Numbered from the stretch's first letter, positions 32,060-40,343 are shown. The stretch: 64,000 bases of DNA from an uncultured Oscillibacter sp. (GCA_910583785.1 CAJTZK010000002.1:124001-188000), one strand, 5' to 3'. The notes: generated from the letters alone by a model not told the origin. Numbers and translations are program-made.

Positions 32060-33343
32060 ATGAATCCGAAATTTGAGAAACTGGGCTTTTACCCCGCCAA
32101 TATCCTCCTGCCCAAACAGGGCACGGACATGACGAAATGGGCCGTGGTGGCTTGCGACCAGTTTACCTCCCAGCCCGAGTACTGGCAGGCGGTGGAGGAC
32201 GCCGTGGCGGAGGCCCCCTCCGCCCTGCGGCTCATCCTCCCGGAGGCGGCGCTGAACGCCCCGGACGTGGAGGCGCGCATCTCCGCCGTCAACGCCGCCA
32301 TGGGGAAGTATCTGGCGGACGGTCTGTTCGAGACCCTGCCGGAGAGCCTCCTCTACATCGAGCGGGTCCAGTCCGACGGGAAGATCCGCCACGGTCTCAT
32401 CGGCATGGTGGACCTGGAGCAGTACGACTTCACCCCCGGCTCCGGGGCCCTCATCCGGGCCACGGAGGGCACTGTCCTCTCCCGCATTCCCCCCCGGGTG
32501 AAGGTCCGGAAGGACGCCCCCATCGAGCTGCCCCACGTCATGCTGCTGATCGACGACCCCAACAAGACCGTCATCGAGCCCCTGACCCGCTCCTCCGGCG
32601 AGATGGAGAAGCTCTACGCCTTTGACCTCCAGCAGGGGGGTGGGCACATCACCGGCTGGAATCTCACCGCCGCCCAGATGGACCAGACGGCGGACGCCCT
32701 GGAGGCCCTCTGCTCCCCCAGGGAGCAGGCCTGGAAGTACGGCGTGAAGGACGTCCCCCCCCTGCTCTTCGCCGTGGGCGACGGGAACCACTCCCTGGCC
32801 ACGGCGAAACAGTGCTATGAGGATTTGAAAAAGACCGTTCCGGAAAGCGGATGGGCTTCCCTCCCCGCCCGGTACGCCCTGGTGGAGGTGGTAAACAACC
32901 ACGACGACGCCCTCCAGTTCGAGCCCATCCACCGGGTCGTCTTCGGCGTGAAGCCGGAGGCGGTCCTGGACGCGTTTAAGGCTTACTACCCCGGCGCTTA
33001 CGAAGGCCAGGGCCAGGGCCACGTCATCGCCTACACCCACGCGGGAGGCCAGGGCTTCCTCACCGTACCCCAGCCCCGGGTCCAGCTGGCGGTGGGCACC
33101 CTCCAGGCCTTCCTGGACGCCTATGTCAAGGACCACGGCGGCGAAATCGACTACATCCACGGCGCCGATGTCACGGACCGCCTGGGCCGCCAGGCGGACA
33201 GCATTGGCTTCAAGCTCCCCGCCATGGGCAAGCAGCAGCTGTTCAAGACCGTCATGGCCGACGGCGTGCTGCCCCGGAAGACCTTCTCCATGGGCCACGC
33301 CCAGGATAAGCGCTATTACGTGGAAGCCCGGAAAATCCGGTGA
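32060..33343 (+). CDS. DUF1015 family protein
   Basis: 427 residues, full-length DUF1015. Features: GFYPANILLPKQGTDMTKWAVVACDQFTSQPEYW at the start (residues 9-42, given in part), LLYIERV, RATEGTVLSRIPPRVKVRKDAP, LLIDDP, and the FAVGDGNHSLATAK motif (about 240-253) that resembles a nucleotide or phosphate site. The family is related to ParB-like serine-kinase folds in the literature, and the thrH gene just upstream makes a role in serine or phosphoserine handling plausible, but this is inference. RBS AGGAAGGGAG precedes. Confidence 0.85.
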   Translation: MNPKFEKLGFYPANILLPKQGTDMTKWAVVACDQFTSQPEYWQAVEDAVAEAPSALRLILPEAALNAPDVEARISAVNAAMGKYLADGLFETLPESLLYIERVQSDGKIRHGLIGMVDLEQYDFTPGSGALIRATEGTVLSRIPPRVKVRKDAPIELPHVMLLIDDPNKTVIEPLTRSSGEMEKLYAFDLQQGGGHITGWNLTAAQMDQTADALEALCSPREQAWKYGVKDVPPLLFAVGDGNHSLATAKQCYEDLKKTVPESGWASLPARYALVEVVNNHDDALQFEPIHRVVFGVKPEAVLDAFKAYYPGAYEGQGQGHVIAYTHAGGQGFLTVPQPRVQLAVGTLQAFLDAYVKDHGGEIDYIHGADVTDRLGRQADSIGFKLPAMGKQQLFKTVMADGVLPRKTFSMGHAQDKRYYVEARKIR

Positions 33344-33366
33344 CCAGACCATAGGAGTGAACTATC

Positions 33367-34080
33367 GTGGCACTGTTTGACAAATTTAAAAAGAAGGCCC
33401 CGGCGCCGCCTCCCCCGCCGCCCAAGCCCGCCCAGGACGCCGAGGACGTGTCCGTCTACTCCCACATGCGGGTGGAGGTGACCACCAAGGACGGGCAGAT
33501 GCTCTTCGTGGCCAAGCTCATGTACCCCCAGCGGCACACCGCGGAACTGCACCAGTACTCCGAGTCAGAGGCCCCCCTGCTGGAGGGCTGCTCGGAGACG
33601 GAGGCCCTTCCCGTCCACATCCGGGGCTATCACGACCGTCTGCGGAAGGCCGTGTACATGGAGGGCTTCATCACCCCCCAGCCCAAACACATCTGGCTGG
33701 TGTCCCACCTCTATGTAGCCCGGGTGGGCAACGACCGGGCCTTTTTCCGCCTGGACACGGACCTGGACGCCAGCGTTACCAAATTCAGCGGGCGGAACGC
33801 CGGGGAGTTCCCCTGCCGCCTGCGGAACATCAGCGTGGGCGGGGCCCGCTTCTCCTCGGAGCAGCAGTATTGGGAGGGGGATAAGCTCCTCCTCACCGTG
33901 AAGCTGCTGGAGGACCGGGACCCCTCCATCATGTACTGCCAGGTGCTGCGGGTCATCGAGAAGGAGGAGGGCCCCCGGGAGTACGGCTGCCAGTTCCTGG
34001 AGCTGAACGAGGCCGACCAGGACAAGATCACCGAAAACATCTTCACCGCCCAGAGGAAGGGCCGCTCCGCCTCCAAATAG
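33367..34080 (+). CDS. PilZ domain (c-di-GMP binding) protein
   Basis: 237 residues. Poly-proline N terminus (APAPPPPPPKPA), a YcgR-N-like domain at about 25-115, then a PilZ domain at about 115-230 with FFRLDTDLD and CRLRNISVGGARF, the second matching the (D/N)xSxxG c-di-GMP motif. It probably adjusts motility or surface behaviour. The start is a GTG at 33367 with AGGAG upstream; it follows DUF1015 by 23 bp. Confidence 0.88.
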   Translation: MALFDKFKKKAPAPPPPPPKPAQDAEDVSVYSHMRVEVTTKDGQMLFVAKLMYPQRHTAELHQYSESEAPLLEGCSETEALPVHIRGYHDRLRKAVYMEGFITPQPKHIWLVSHLYVARVGNDRAFFRLDTDLDASVTKFSGRNAGEFPCRLRNISVGGARFSSEQQYWEGDKLLLTVKLLEDRDPSIMYCQVLRVIEKEEGPREYGCQFLELNEADQDKITENIFTAQRKGRSASK

Positions 34081-34086
34081 ACGCAC

Positions 34087-34116
34087 GCCGCCCGCGCCAT
34101 ATAAGGCGCGGGCGGC
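34087..34116. terminator. Bidirectional terminator between PilZ and spoVAC
   Basis: Perfect 12-bp GC stem (34087-34098 with 34105-34116), 6-base AT loop, between two convergent genes. A TTCCTTCC run follows on the plus strand. Confidence 0.75.
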
Positions 34117-34131
34117 TTCCTTCCCGGCTCC

Positions 34132-34572
34132 TCAGAGCCGGAGGAGCTGTAGGATTACGCCGTACAGCACCGAGGCCACCGTGCCGAAGACGATGACCGG
34201 GCCCGCCACGGTGAACATCTTTGCCGCCATGCCCGTGATGAAGCCCTCGCTCTTGAAGTCGATGGCCGGGGACACCACGGCGTTGGCAAAGCCCGTGATC
34301 GGCACCAGCGTCCCCGCCCCGCCGTAGCGGGCCAGCTTGCCATAGAGGTTCAGCCCCGTCAGCAGGGCAGAGAGGAACACCAGGGTGCAGGAGGCAGCGG
34401 TGCCCGCCTCCTCCTTGTTCAGGCCCGCAGCGGACCAGCCGTTGGTAATGGCCTGGCCCAGCACGCAGATGGCCCCGCCGATGAGGAAGGCAAAGGCCAC
34501 GTCCTTAACAATAGGGGATTTTTTCGCCTTCTGCTTGACATATGCCTGGTACTCTTTGGGAGACATGTCCAT
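34132..34572 (-). CDS. spoVAC: Stage V sporulation protein AC
   Basis: 146 residues, four predicted membrane segments. The start MDMSPKEYQAYVKQKAKKSPIVKD and the membrane run AFLIGGAICVLGQAITNGW, then PITGFANAVVSPAIDFKSEGF, are typical of SpoVAC. The product is part of the SpoVA channel that moves dipicolinic acid into the forespore and out at germination. Here it stands alone; spoVAD and spoVAE are not in this window on either side, which is notable. Confidence 0.93.
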   Translation of the reverse strand: MDMSPKEYQAYVKQKAKKSPIVKDVAFAFLIGGAICVLGQAITNGWSAAGLNKEEAGTAASCTLVFLSALLTGLNLYGKLARYGGAGTLVPITGFANAVVSPAIDFKSEGFITGMAAKMFTVAGPVIVFGTVASVLYGVILQLLRL

Positions 34573-34653
34573 GGAAAACGCCCTCTTTTCGTTCTGGATT
34601 TCCTGGATAGTGTTGCCTCCAGGGCCCGAAATATTCCCGTGCGCCGGGTGGTA

Positions 34654-34682
34654 TTGAATCCGGCGGGCGCTTGTGGTACGAT
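34654..34682 (+). promoter_or_regulatory. Promoter of the glyoxalase-family gene
   Basis: TTGAAT (34654-34659), 17-bp spacer, TACGAT (34677-34682), 32 bp before the start codon. Confidence 0.65.
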
Positions 34683-34714
34683 GGGGGCAATCAACATCAT
34701 GGAGGTTTCCCCGT

Positions 34715-35173
34715 ATGGAACTGAAAAATCCCCTGCTGGCGGTATCGGATATGGCGCGGTCCCTGGCGTTTTACGAGACCGTCCTGGGGCTTCGGGTCGT
34801 CCTGGACTTCGGCGCCAACAAAACCCTCGCCGGCGGGCTCTGCTTGCAGACCCTGGAGACCTGGCGGGCGTTTATCGAAACGGACCATGTCGCCTTTGGA
34901 GGCAGCGCCGCCGAGCTCTACTTTGAGGAAGACGATTTTGACGCCTTCGCCGGACGGCTGGAATCCCTCCCCATTCAATACGTCCACCCGGTAAAGGAGC
35001 ACCCCTGGGGACAGCGGGTGGTGCGGTTCCGCGACCCGGACGGGCATATCATTGAGGTGGGGGAGAACATGACGGCGGTCTGCCGCCGCTTCCTGGACTC
35101 CGGCATGACGCCGGAGGAGGCCGCCGCCCGCATGGACGTGCCCGTGGACTACGTCCGGGAGCGCATGGGATGA
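34715..35173 (+). CDS. VOC/glyoxalase-family protein with extra C-terminal helices
   Basis: 152 residues. One VOC module at about 1-118 (NPLLAVSDMARSLAFYETVLG at the start, VVRFRDPDGHIIEVGENM at the end) followed by an alpha tail RFLDSGMTPEEAAARMDVPVDYV that looks like a small helix-turn-helix-type hairpin, seen in some VOC proteins of anaerobes. Function not known; probably cytoplasmic metal-dependent or stress-related. The ATG at 34715 has GGAGG upstream; ATGA overlap with hemW shows co-translation. Confidence 0.85.
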   Translation: MELKNPLLAVSDMARSLAFYETVLGLRVVLDFGANKTLAGGLCLQTLETWRAFIETDHVAFGGSAAELYFEEDDFDAFAGRLESLPIQYVHPVKEHPWGQRVVRFRDPDGHIIEVGENMTAVCRRFLDSGMTPEEAAARMDVPVDYVRERMG

Positions 35174-36294
35174 GCCGGGCCCTTGGCATCTACATTCACG
35201 TCCCCTTCTGCAAGCAGAAGTGCGTCTACTGCGACTTCTACTCCCTTCCCCACCGGGAGGAGGACATGGACGCCTACGCCGCCGCCCTCCGGGCCCAGCT
35301 TTTCGAGACGGACTTTTCCGGTTATGAGGCGGACACCGTCTACTTCGGCGGCGGCACCCCCAGCTATCTGGGCCCCCGCCGCCTGGCAGCCCTGCTGGAA
35401 GCGGTTTCCGCCGCCTGCCCCATCGCCCCTGGGGCGGAAATCACCTTCGAGGCCAACCCCGATTCCGCCTCGGACACCGGGGACCTCGCCGCCCTCCGGC
35501 GGGCGGGGTTCAACCGCGTCTCCCTGGGGATGCAGTCCGCCGACGATGGGGAACTAAAATCCATCGGCCGGGTCCACACCATGGCCCAGGTCCGCTCCGC
35601 CGTGGAAGCCGCCCGCAAGGCGGGCTTTGACAACCTCTCCCTGGACCTGATCTACGGCCTGCCGGGCCAGGACCTGCCCCGCTGGCGGAAAAACCTCTCC
35701 GCCGCCGCGGAGCTGAGCCCGGAGCACCTCTCCTGCTACGGCCTCAAGGCGGAGCCGGGGACTCCCCTCTACGCCCGCCGGGACGCCCTGCCAGGGGACG
35801 GGGCCCAGGCGGACATGTACCTGGAAGCCGTGGACTTCCTGGAGGCCCGGGGCTGGAGGCAATACGAAATTTCCAACTTCGCCAAGCCGCGCCGGGAGTC
35901 CCGGCACAACCTGAAATACTGGACCCTGGGGGAGTACGCGGGCTTTGGCCCCGGGGCCCACTCGGATTTCCGGGGCGTCCGCTGCGCCTGGGCCCGGGAT
36001 TTAGAGGCCTTCCTCCGGGGGGAGGAGCTTTTGTCCGAGTCCCAGGCCATGACCCCCGGGGAGCGGGAGGCGGAGTGGCTGATGCTGTCCCTCCGCCTCG
36101 CCCAGGGCCTGGACCCAGAGGACTGGGCGGCCCGTTTTGGCCGTCCCTTCGCCCCCTTCCTGCCCTTTTTAAAGCGCTGCGAAGCGGCGGGCTACGCCCT
36201 CTGGGCGGCGGGCCGCTGGCGCCTGTCCCCCCGGGGCTTCCTGGTGTCCAACCAAATCATCGGGGAATTGCTGGACAAATTACGCGAGGAGTGA
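35170..36294 (+). CDS. hemW: Radical SAM haem chaperone HemW
   Basis: 374 residues. LGIYIHVPFCKQKCVYCDFYS carries the CxxxCxxC cluster motif (about 14-21), followed by YFGGGTPSYL, the GGGTP SAM motif. The C-terminal HemN_C region (about 285-370) is present. Like HemW and unlike HemN it lacks the extended N-terminal part, so it should be the haem chaperone rather than an oxygen-independent coproporphyrinogen oxidase. The start overlaps the VOC stop by 4 bp. Confidence 0.92.
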   Translation: MSRALGIYIHVPFCKQKCVYCDFYSLPHREEDMDAYAAALRAQLFETDFSGYEADTVYFGGGTPSYLGPRRLAALLEAVSAACPIAPGAEITFEANPDSASDTGDLAALRRAGFNRVSLGMQSADDGELKSIGRVHTMAQVRSAVEAARKAGFDNLSLDLIYGLPGQDLPRWRKNLSAAAELSPEHLSCYGLKAEPGTPLYARRDALPGDGAQADMYLEAVDFLEARGWRQYEISNFAKPRRESRHNLKYWTLGEYAGFGPGAHSDFRGVRCAWARDLEAFLRGEELLSESQAMTPGEREAEWLMLSLRLAQGLDPEDWAARFGRPFAPFLPFLKRCEAAGYALWAAGRWRLSPRGFLVSNQIIGELLDKLREE

Positions 36295-36298
36295 GCTT

Positions 36299-37309
36299 AT
36301 GCACGTCTACACCACGGGCCAGTGGGTCCTGCTCTTTTTCTTCTACTGTTTCTGCGGCTGGATTTGGGAGTCCTGCTACGTCTCCCTCTGCCAGAGGCGC
36401 TGGGTGAACCGGGGCTTTCTCCACGGCCCCCTGCTGCCCATTTACGGCTCCGGGGCCATCATCATCCTCCTTGCCACCATCCCGGTAGCGGAGGACCTCC
36501 GGCTGGTCTGGCTCTTCGGCATGCTGGCGGCCACGGCCCTGGAATACGTCACCGGGGATGTGATGGAGCGGATTTTCAAGGTCCGTTACTGGGATTACTC
36601 CAATCAGCGGTTTAATCTCAACGGCCACATCTGCCTCACCAGCTCCATTGCCTGGGGCTTCTTCTCCATCCTGCTGGTGCGCTTTGTCCATCCTCCCGCC
36701 GCCCGCCTGCTGGCCCGGGTGCCCGCCCTGTGGGTAGACCCCCTGGCCCACGTCCTGGCCATCGCCTTCACCGTGGACGCGGTCCGCTCCGTCCAGGCCG
36801 CCCTGGACCTGCGGGACCTGCTGGCCCGGGCCGCCGAGGAGAACGAGGACCTGCGCCGCCTGGCAAAGCGGGCGGAGGTCTACGCCGCCTTTGCCAAGGA
36901 CGACCTCCGCCGCTTCCGGGAGAAGACGGAGCTGGAAGCCCTGGAGCTCCGGCAGAAGGTGGAAGAGGAGCTGGAGGAGCGCCGCCAGGCCCGGGCGGAG
37001 CGGGTGGAGTCCTCTCTCCGCCGCCTCACCGCCGCCAAGCTGGAAGCGCTTTCCACCATCTCCAATGCCCTGGAAACCTGCCGGGACCACCTGGAGGATC
37101 TGCCGGATTCCACGCCGGAAAACCTGGCGGAACGCCGGGCGGACCTGGAGGAGATCATCCGCCGGGTCCGGGCCCGGGAGGCCGCCCTGCAAAACCGCTC
37201 CGCCACGCCCTATCACCGCTCCCTGCGGCTTTTGAGGGCTCACCCCTCCGCCTCCGCCAAGGACTTTGGCGAGGTGCTGGAAACACTGAAAAAACTGGGG
37301 AAGGACTAG
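36299..37309 (+). CDS. CmpB-like putative ABC transporter permease with coiled-coil tail
   Basis: 336 residues. The N-terminal half (1-175) has about five membrane segments and the family hallmarks FFYCFCGWIWESCYVSLCQRRWVNRGFLHGPLLPIYG (residues about 12-48, in part) and ALEYVTGDVMERIFKVRYWDYS. The C-terminal half (185-330) is a highly charged coiled coil rich in Arg/Glu. The ABC permease label of this family (PF06541) is tentative. It starts 4 bp after hemW. Confidence 0.82.
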   Translation: MHVYTTGQWVLLFFFYCFCGWIWESCYVSLCQRRWVNRGFLHGPLLPIYGSGAIIILLATIPVAEDLRLVWLFGMLAATALEYVTGDVMERIFKVRYWDYSNQRFNLNGHICLTSSIAWGFFSILLVRFVHPPAARLLARVPALWVDPLAHVLAIAFTVDAVRSVQAALDLRDLLARAAEENEDLRRLAKRAEVYAAFAKDDLRRFREKTELEALELRQKVEEELEERRQARAERVESSLRRLTAAKLEALSTISNALETCRDHLEDLPDSTPENLAERRADLEEIIRRVRAREAALQNRSATPYHRSLRLLRAHPSASAKDFGEVLETLKKLGKD

Positions 37310-37320
37310 GCCTTCCCCAG

Positions 37321-37530
37321 CTATAAGTCCAGGGCTTCTTTTCCCCACCGGGCTTCCCGCTCCCTCAGCTCGCTTAGAAGCTCCTGCCGTTTCCGGGCCA
37401 GGAGGTCCTTTGGAACTTCTACGGTGACGCAGTCCCTACAGGCTCCCACAGCATCCAGGCTGATTTTTCTCAGCGTGCAGGTATCCTCCCGCCAGTAAAC
37501 GCAGAAGTGGTTTTCGCACGTTACATTCAT
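37321..37530 (-). CDS. Small cysteine-rich protein
   Basis: 69 residues starting at ATG 37530, which has an excellent GGAGGTGAT ribosome site. The first part is MNVTCENHFCVYWREDTCTL and then GACRDCVTVEV, five cysteines in about 40 residues, in the manner of a small metal-binding knuckle; the rest is a charged helix ending in KEALDL. Small proteins of this type are common in Oscillospiraceae, resembling DUF1540-like sequences, but no function is known. A longer frame to 37611 is rejected. Confidence 0.65.
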   Translation of the reverse strand: MNVTCENHFCVYWREDTCTLRKISLDAVGACRDCVTVEVPKDLLARKRQELLSELREREARWGKEALDL

Positions 37531-37564
37531 ACGATCACCTCCGGTCACATTATATTCCATATTG

Positions 37565-37576
37565 AGACAATTGTCT
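37565..37576. promoter_or_regulatory. 12-bp palindrome between divergent small genes
   Basis: AGACAATTGTCT is a perfect palindrome, in an AT-rich 120-bp gap between the cysteine-rich gene and the XRE gene. It is a candidate operator for the adjacent XRE-type regulator. Confidence 0.45.
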
Positions 37577-37650
37577 ATATAGAGCAAACGCCAAATGTAG
37601 AATATGTTCAATTTTTTGACTTTGGTTTAAACTAAGGCCAGGTGATCGTT

Positions 37651-37890
37651 ATGATTGTTTATGACCCCTTCTGGCGCACGCTGAAAGACCGGGGAATCTC
37701 CACGTATAAAATGATTAACAAATTGGGCTATAGCAGTAGTACCCTCTACCGTCTGCGCCACAATAAGGGCATCTCCTCCCGGCTGATTGACGATCTCTGC
37801 AAGCTGCTGGACTGCCGGGTGGAGGACATTCTGGAATACGTCCCCGACCCGGAAGAACCGGAGGCTCCCGGCGCAGAGGAAACCCCATAA
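37651..37890 (+). CDS. Small XRE-type helix-turn-helix regulator
   Basis: 79 residues. HTH at about 15-60: ISTYKMINKLGYSSSTLYRLRHNKGISSRLIDDLCKLLDCRVEDILEY (read in part as STYKMINKLGYSSSTLYRL), the single-domain Cro/C1 (HTH_26) type, with an acidic proline-rich tail. The start is the ATG at 37651, 6 bases after AGGTGA; a GTG at 37642 is part of that site. Divergent from the cysteine-rich gene. Confidence 0.85.
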   Translation: MIVYDPFWRTLKDRGISTYKMINKLGYSSSTLYRLRHNKGISSRLIDDLCKLLDCRVEDILEYVPDPEEPEAPGAEETP

Positions 37891-37894
37891 TAAA

Positions 37895-37921
37895 AACCGC
37901 CGGACGGCTTGTCCGGCGGTT
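37895..37921. terminator. Terminator between the XRE gene and mreB
   Basis: Perfect 11-bp stem (37895-37905 with 37911-37921), 5-base loop, preceded by AAAAA and followed by TCGCTTTTA. Works for the XRE gene and the convergent mreB gene. Confidence 0.85.
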
Positions 37922-37927
37922 TCGCTT

Positions 37928-38947
37928 TTAGCTCATCTGCTTACGGCGGCTCAGGTTCATGGTGCCCTCCTGCATGTTGCCCAGGGTTTCCAGGCTCATG
38001 CCCGTTCCCAGGGCCACGCAGGAAATCGCGTCTTCGGCAATCATGGTGTGGATGCCCGTCCGGGCCGTCACCAGCTTGTCGAAGCCGGACACCAGGCTGC
38101 CGCCCCCGGTCATGACGATGCCGTTGGTGGAGATGTCCGCCACCAGTTCCGGCGGCGTGCGCTCCAGCACGGAGTGGATAGCCTCCATGATGCGCTCCAC
38201 GGGCTCCTCGAAGGCGTCCATCATCTCCGTGGAGCTGACGGCCACCACCTTGGGCAGGCCCGTCAGGAGGCACCGCCCCTTCACATCCATGACCTCCTCC
38301 TCGTCCTTGGGAAAGACGCAGCCAATCTGCTTTTTCATCTCCTCGGCGGTGCGCTCGCCCACCAGCAGGTTGTGCTTCCGGCGCATATACTTGACCACGG
38401 CCTCGTTGAGCTGGTCTCCGGCAATCTTGATGGAGGCGGACTCCACCACGCCGCCCAGGGAGATGACCGCGATGTCCGCCGTGCCGCCGCCGATGTCCAC
38501 CACCATGTGCCCGTCGGGCTTGGCAATGTCGATGCCCGCGCCAATGGCCGCCGCCACGGGCTCCTCAATGAGGTAGACCTTCCGGGCCCCGGCGGAGATG
38601 CCCGCGTCGATGACGGCACGCTCCTCGACCTCCGTGATGCCGGAGGGGACGCAGATGATGACCCGGGGCTTGAAGACGGAGACCCCGGCCACCTTGTGGA
38701 TGAACTCCCGGAGCATCCGCTCCGTCATGTCGTAGTCAGAGATGACCCCCTCCCGCAGGGGACGGATGGCGATGATGTTGCCGGGGGTCCGGCCCAGCAT
38801 GGCCTGGGCCTCCTCGCCCACCTTCAGGAGCTTCCCGGTGTTCTTGTCCAGCGCCACCACGGAGGGCTCATTCAAAACGATGCCTTTGCCTCGTACAAAT
38901 ACCAGAACCGAAGCGGTACCGAGGTCGATACCGATATCCTTTGCCAT
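37928..38947 (-). CDS. mreB: Rod shape-determining protein MreB/Mbl
   Basis: 339 residues. Actin fold: phosphate 1 motif GIDLGTASVLVFVRGKGIVLNEPSVVA, phosphate 2 MVVDIGGGTADIAVISLGG (about 155-173) and adenosine loop MTGGGSLVSGFDKL (about 285-298). It directs lateral wall synthesis at the inner membrane face. Single gene, without mreC or mreD beside it, which suits an Mbl or MreBH-like second copy. ATG 38947 has GGAGG 8 bases upstream; the 38962 ATG is within the leader. Confidence 0.94.
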   Translation of the reverse strand: MAKDIGIDLGTASVLVFVRGKGIVLNEPSVVALDKNTGKLLKVGEEAQAMLGRTPGNIIAIRPLREGVISDYDMTERMLREFIHKVAGVSVFKPRVIICVPSGITEVEERAVIDAGISAGARKVYLIEEPVAAAIGAGIDIAKPDGHMVVDIGGGTADIAVISLGGVVESASIKIAGDQLNEAVVKYMRRKHNLLVGERTAEEMKKQIGCVFPKDEEEVMDVKGRCLLTGLPKVVAVSSTEMMDAFEEPVERIMEAIHSVLERTPPELVADISTNGIVMTGGGSLVSGFDKLVTARTGIHTMIAEDAISCVALGTGMSLETLGNMQEGTMNLSRRKQMS

Positions 38948-39026
38948 GGGCACTTCCTCCATTTATCTTTTGTCAAATTTATGTTAGGCGGAAAACCGCC
39001 AGCGAATCCATAAAGTTACAAGGTAC

Positions 39027-39055
39027 ATTATACTGGCACTCCTTCCAGAATGCAA
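39027..39055 (-). promoter_or_regulatory. Promoter of mreB
   Basis: Minus strand TTGCAT (39055-39050), 17-bp spacer, TATAAT (39032-39027). The 80-nt leader contains a GGCGGTTTTCCGCC hairpin (about 38990-39003). Confidence 0.8.
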
Positions 39056-39057
39056 GC

Positions 39058-39735
39058 CTATTCTTTCCCTTTTTCTCCCCTGTTTTCCTCCTCCGGCCTG
39101 GGGAAGGCTCCAGCGGCGCAGACCACCCCCGCCGCGCCCGCCCTCCGGAGGGTTTCCGCGGCGGAAACCAGGGTGGCCCCGGTGGAGCACACGTCGTCGA
39201 TCAGCAGGACCCGCTTCCCGGCGGGATTCCCCACGGCCTCGTAAACGCCCTGGACGTTTTTCCAGCGGTCCCCGGCCCGCTCCAGGCTGGACTGGGCCGG
39301 GTTGTCCCGGACCTTGCGGAGGAGCCGCTCCGGCGCCACGTCCCAGAGCTTGCAGGCGGCTTCCGCCAGGAGGAGGGACTGGTCGTAACCCCGCTTCCGC
39401 AGCCGCTTGGCGCTGATGGGGACCCAGGCCACCGTGTCGAACGCACCGGAGAGGCGTTCGGCGGCGGCCTGGGCGATGAGCTCCCCCAGGGGCCCGGCGG
39501 CACAGACGCCGCCATGGAACTTGAAGCGGCGGACCGCCTCCCGGACAGGGCCCTCATACCAAAGCGGCGCGGCGCAGGGGAGTCCGCTCCGCAGTTCCCG
39601 GAGGCCGTGGGCATTCCCCGTCCAGGGGAGGGTCTTTTCGCACTCCGGGCACATGCCCGGCGCGTCCAGAACCCGGCGGCAGAAGGGGCACTTGGGCGGG
39701 AAGAGGAGGTCCAGCAGAGCGTCGGTGAGCTTCAT
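39058..39735 (-). CDS. comF: ComF family phosphoribosyltransferase-like protein
   Basis: 225 residues. N-terminal zinc finger CPFCRRVLDAPGMCPEC (about 16-32) and a C-terminal phosphoribosyltransferase domain with KRLRKRGYDQSLLLAEA and the PRPP loop VLLIDDVCSTGATL (about 174-187). ComF proteins act in DNA uptake and processing of single strands. It overlaps the upstream XRE gene by 4 bp. Its stop is just before the mreB promoter. Confidence 0.9.
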   Translation of the reverse strand: MKLTDALLDLLFPPKCPFCRRVLDAPGMCPECEKTLPWTGNAHGLRELRSGLPCAAPLWYEGPVREAVRRFKFHGGVCAAGPLGELIAQAAAERLSGAFDTVAWVPISAKRLRKRGYDQSLLLAEAACKLWDVAPERLLRKVRDNPAQSSLERAGDRWKNVQGVYEAVGNPAGKRVLLIDDVCSTGATLVSAAETLRRAGAAGVVCAAGAFPRPEEENRGEKGKE

Positions 39736-39968
39736 GGCTCCAGCAGCTCGTCGTAGCTGACATTCAGCGCGTTTTTGATGGCCCGCAGCTGGGACGCCTG
39801 AATGTGCTGGGCTCCCCGCTCAATTTTCACCAGGGCCTCCCTGGTCATGGGAACGCCCTCTAATTGCAGGAGGCCCGCCAACTCCGTCTGCCCAATTTTC
39901 TTCGCCCGGCGCATTGCCCGAATGTTCGCGCCGATGCAAATATCCTGTTTGATTTTTTGTTCTCTCAT
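39732..39968 (-). CDS. XRE-type regulator upstream of comF
   Basis: 78 residues starting MREQKIKQDICIGANIRAMRR; the HTH is ELAGLLQLEGVPMTREALVKIERG (about 32-55, in part). The start ATG at 39968 follows GAGG; a longer frame to 40001 would begin inside the operator described beside it. It probably represses its own operon (XRE-comF) through two GGACCCA boxes upstream. Confidence 0.85.
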   Translation of the reverse strand: MREQKIKQDICIGANIRAMRRAKKIGQTELAGLLQLEGVPMTREALVKIERGAQHIQASQLRAIKNALNVSYDELLEP

Positions 39969-39983
39969 AGCAACCTCGCAAAA

Positions 39984-40051
39984 GGACCCATCTTGGTTCA
40001 TTTGCTTTATTCTATGGAGGAACTATTTTTCAATGGGACCCATTTGGGTTC
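39984..40051. promoter_or_regulatory. Two matching operator boxes of the XRE regulator
   Basis: GGACCCATCTTGGTTC (39984-39999) and GGACCCATTTGGGTTC (40036-40051) match at 14 of 16 positions and each is a near-palindrome. They are 52 bp apart, close to five helical turns, in front of the XRE gene and beside a divergent plus-strand promoter. Confidence 0.7.
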
Positions 40052-40061
40052 ACGTAAACCC

Positions 40062-40090
40062 TTGACAAAAATACTATGGAAGTCTATTTT
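40062..40090 (+). promoter_or_regulatory. Plus-strand promoter reading away from the XRE gene
   Basis: TTGACA (40062-40067), 17-bp spacer, TATTTT (40085-40090). It begins 10 bp after the second XRE operator. There is no protein gene downstream on this strand. Confidence 0.65.
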
Positions 40091-40341
40091 AAGCATAAAA
40101 AGGCACTGCGGCTGGCGGTTAGCCCGAGTTCGTTAGCAGGAAACAACGTTAAGCCTTAAAACCGTTACTTGCCCGAGTGGCGGTTTCCGTTTTTTACCTT
40201 GATCGTTACCGTCCCATGCAGGATGTGGAACGTCAATGTAACCGGCATCTTCCCACCCTTTTCCGAGGGTGTGATCAACCGCCCGCCTTTTTGCGCAGAG
40301 CCTTCTTATCCGGCGCCTTATTACAGTTTCCGGCAAAAAGC
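40091..40341 (+). ncRNA. Candidate untranslated transcript of unknown class
   Basis: About 250 bp between the plus-strand promoter and the recD2 terminator. It has two related segments, one with GGCGGTTAGCCCGAG (from about 40114) and one with TTGCCCGAGTGGCGGTT (from about 40168), and the second is followed by TCCGTTTTTTACC, which could be a terminator. No riboswitch or RNA family was recognised, and no convincing small protein is encoded. The tentative RNA call rests on the promoter, the repeated motif and the T run. Confidence 0.35.
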
Positions 40342-40343
40342 AA

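Noticed and set aside
37531..37611. Longer start for the cysteine-rich protein
   Set aside because: The strong GGAGGTGAT site 37530 upstream and the palindrome in the extension argue for the shorter protein.
40091..40200. tRNA-like segment with GCCCGAG motifs
   Set aside because: No cloverleaf or T-loop sequence could be drawn.
40133..40336. 67-residue minus-strand frame
   Set aside because: No ribosome site and no domain; it overlaps the stretch better read as non-coding.
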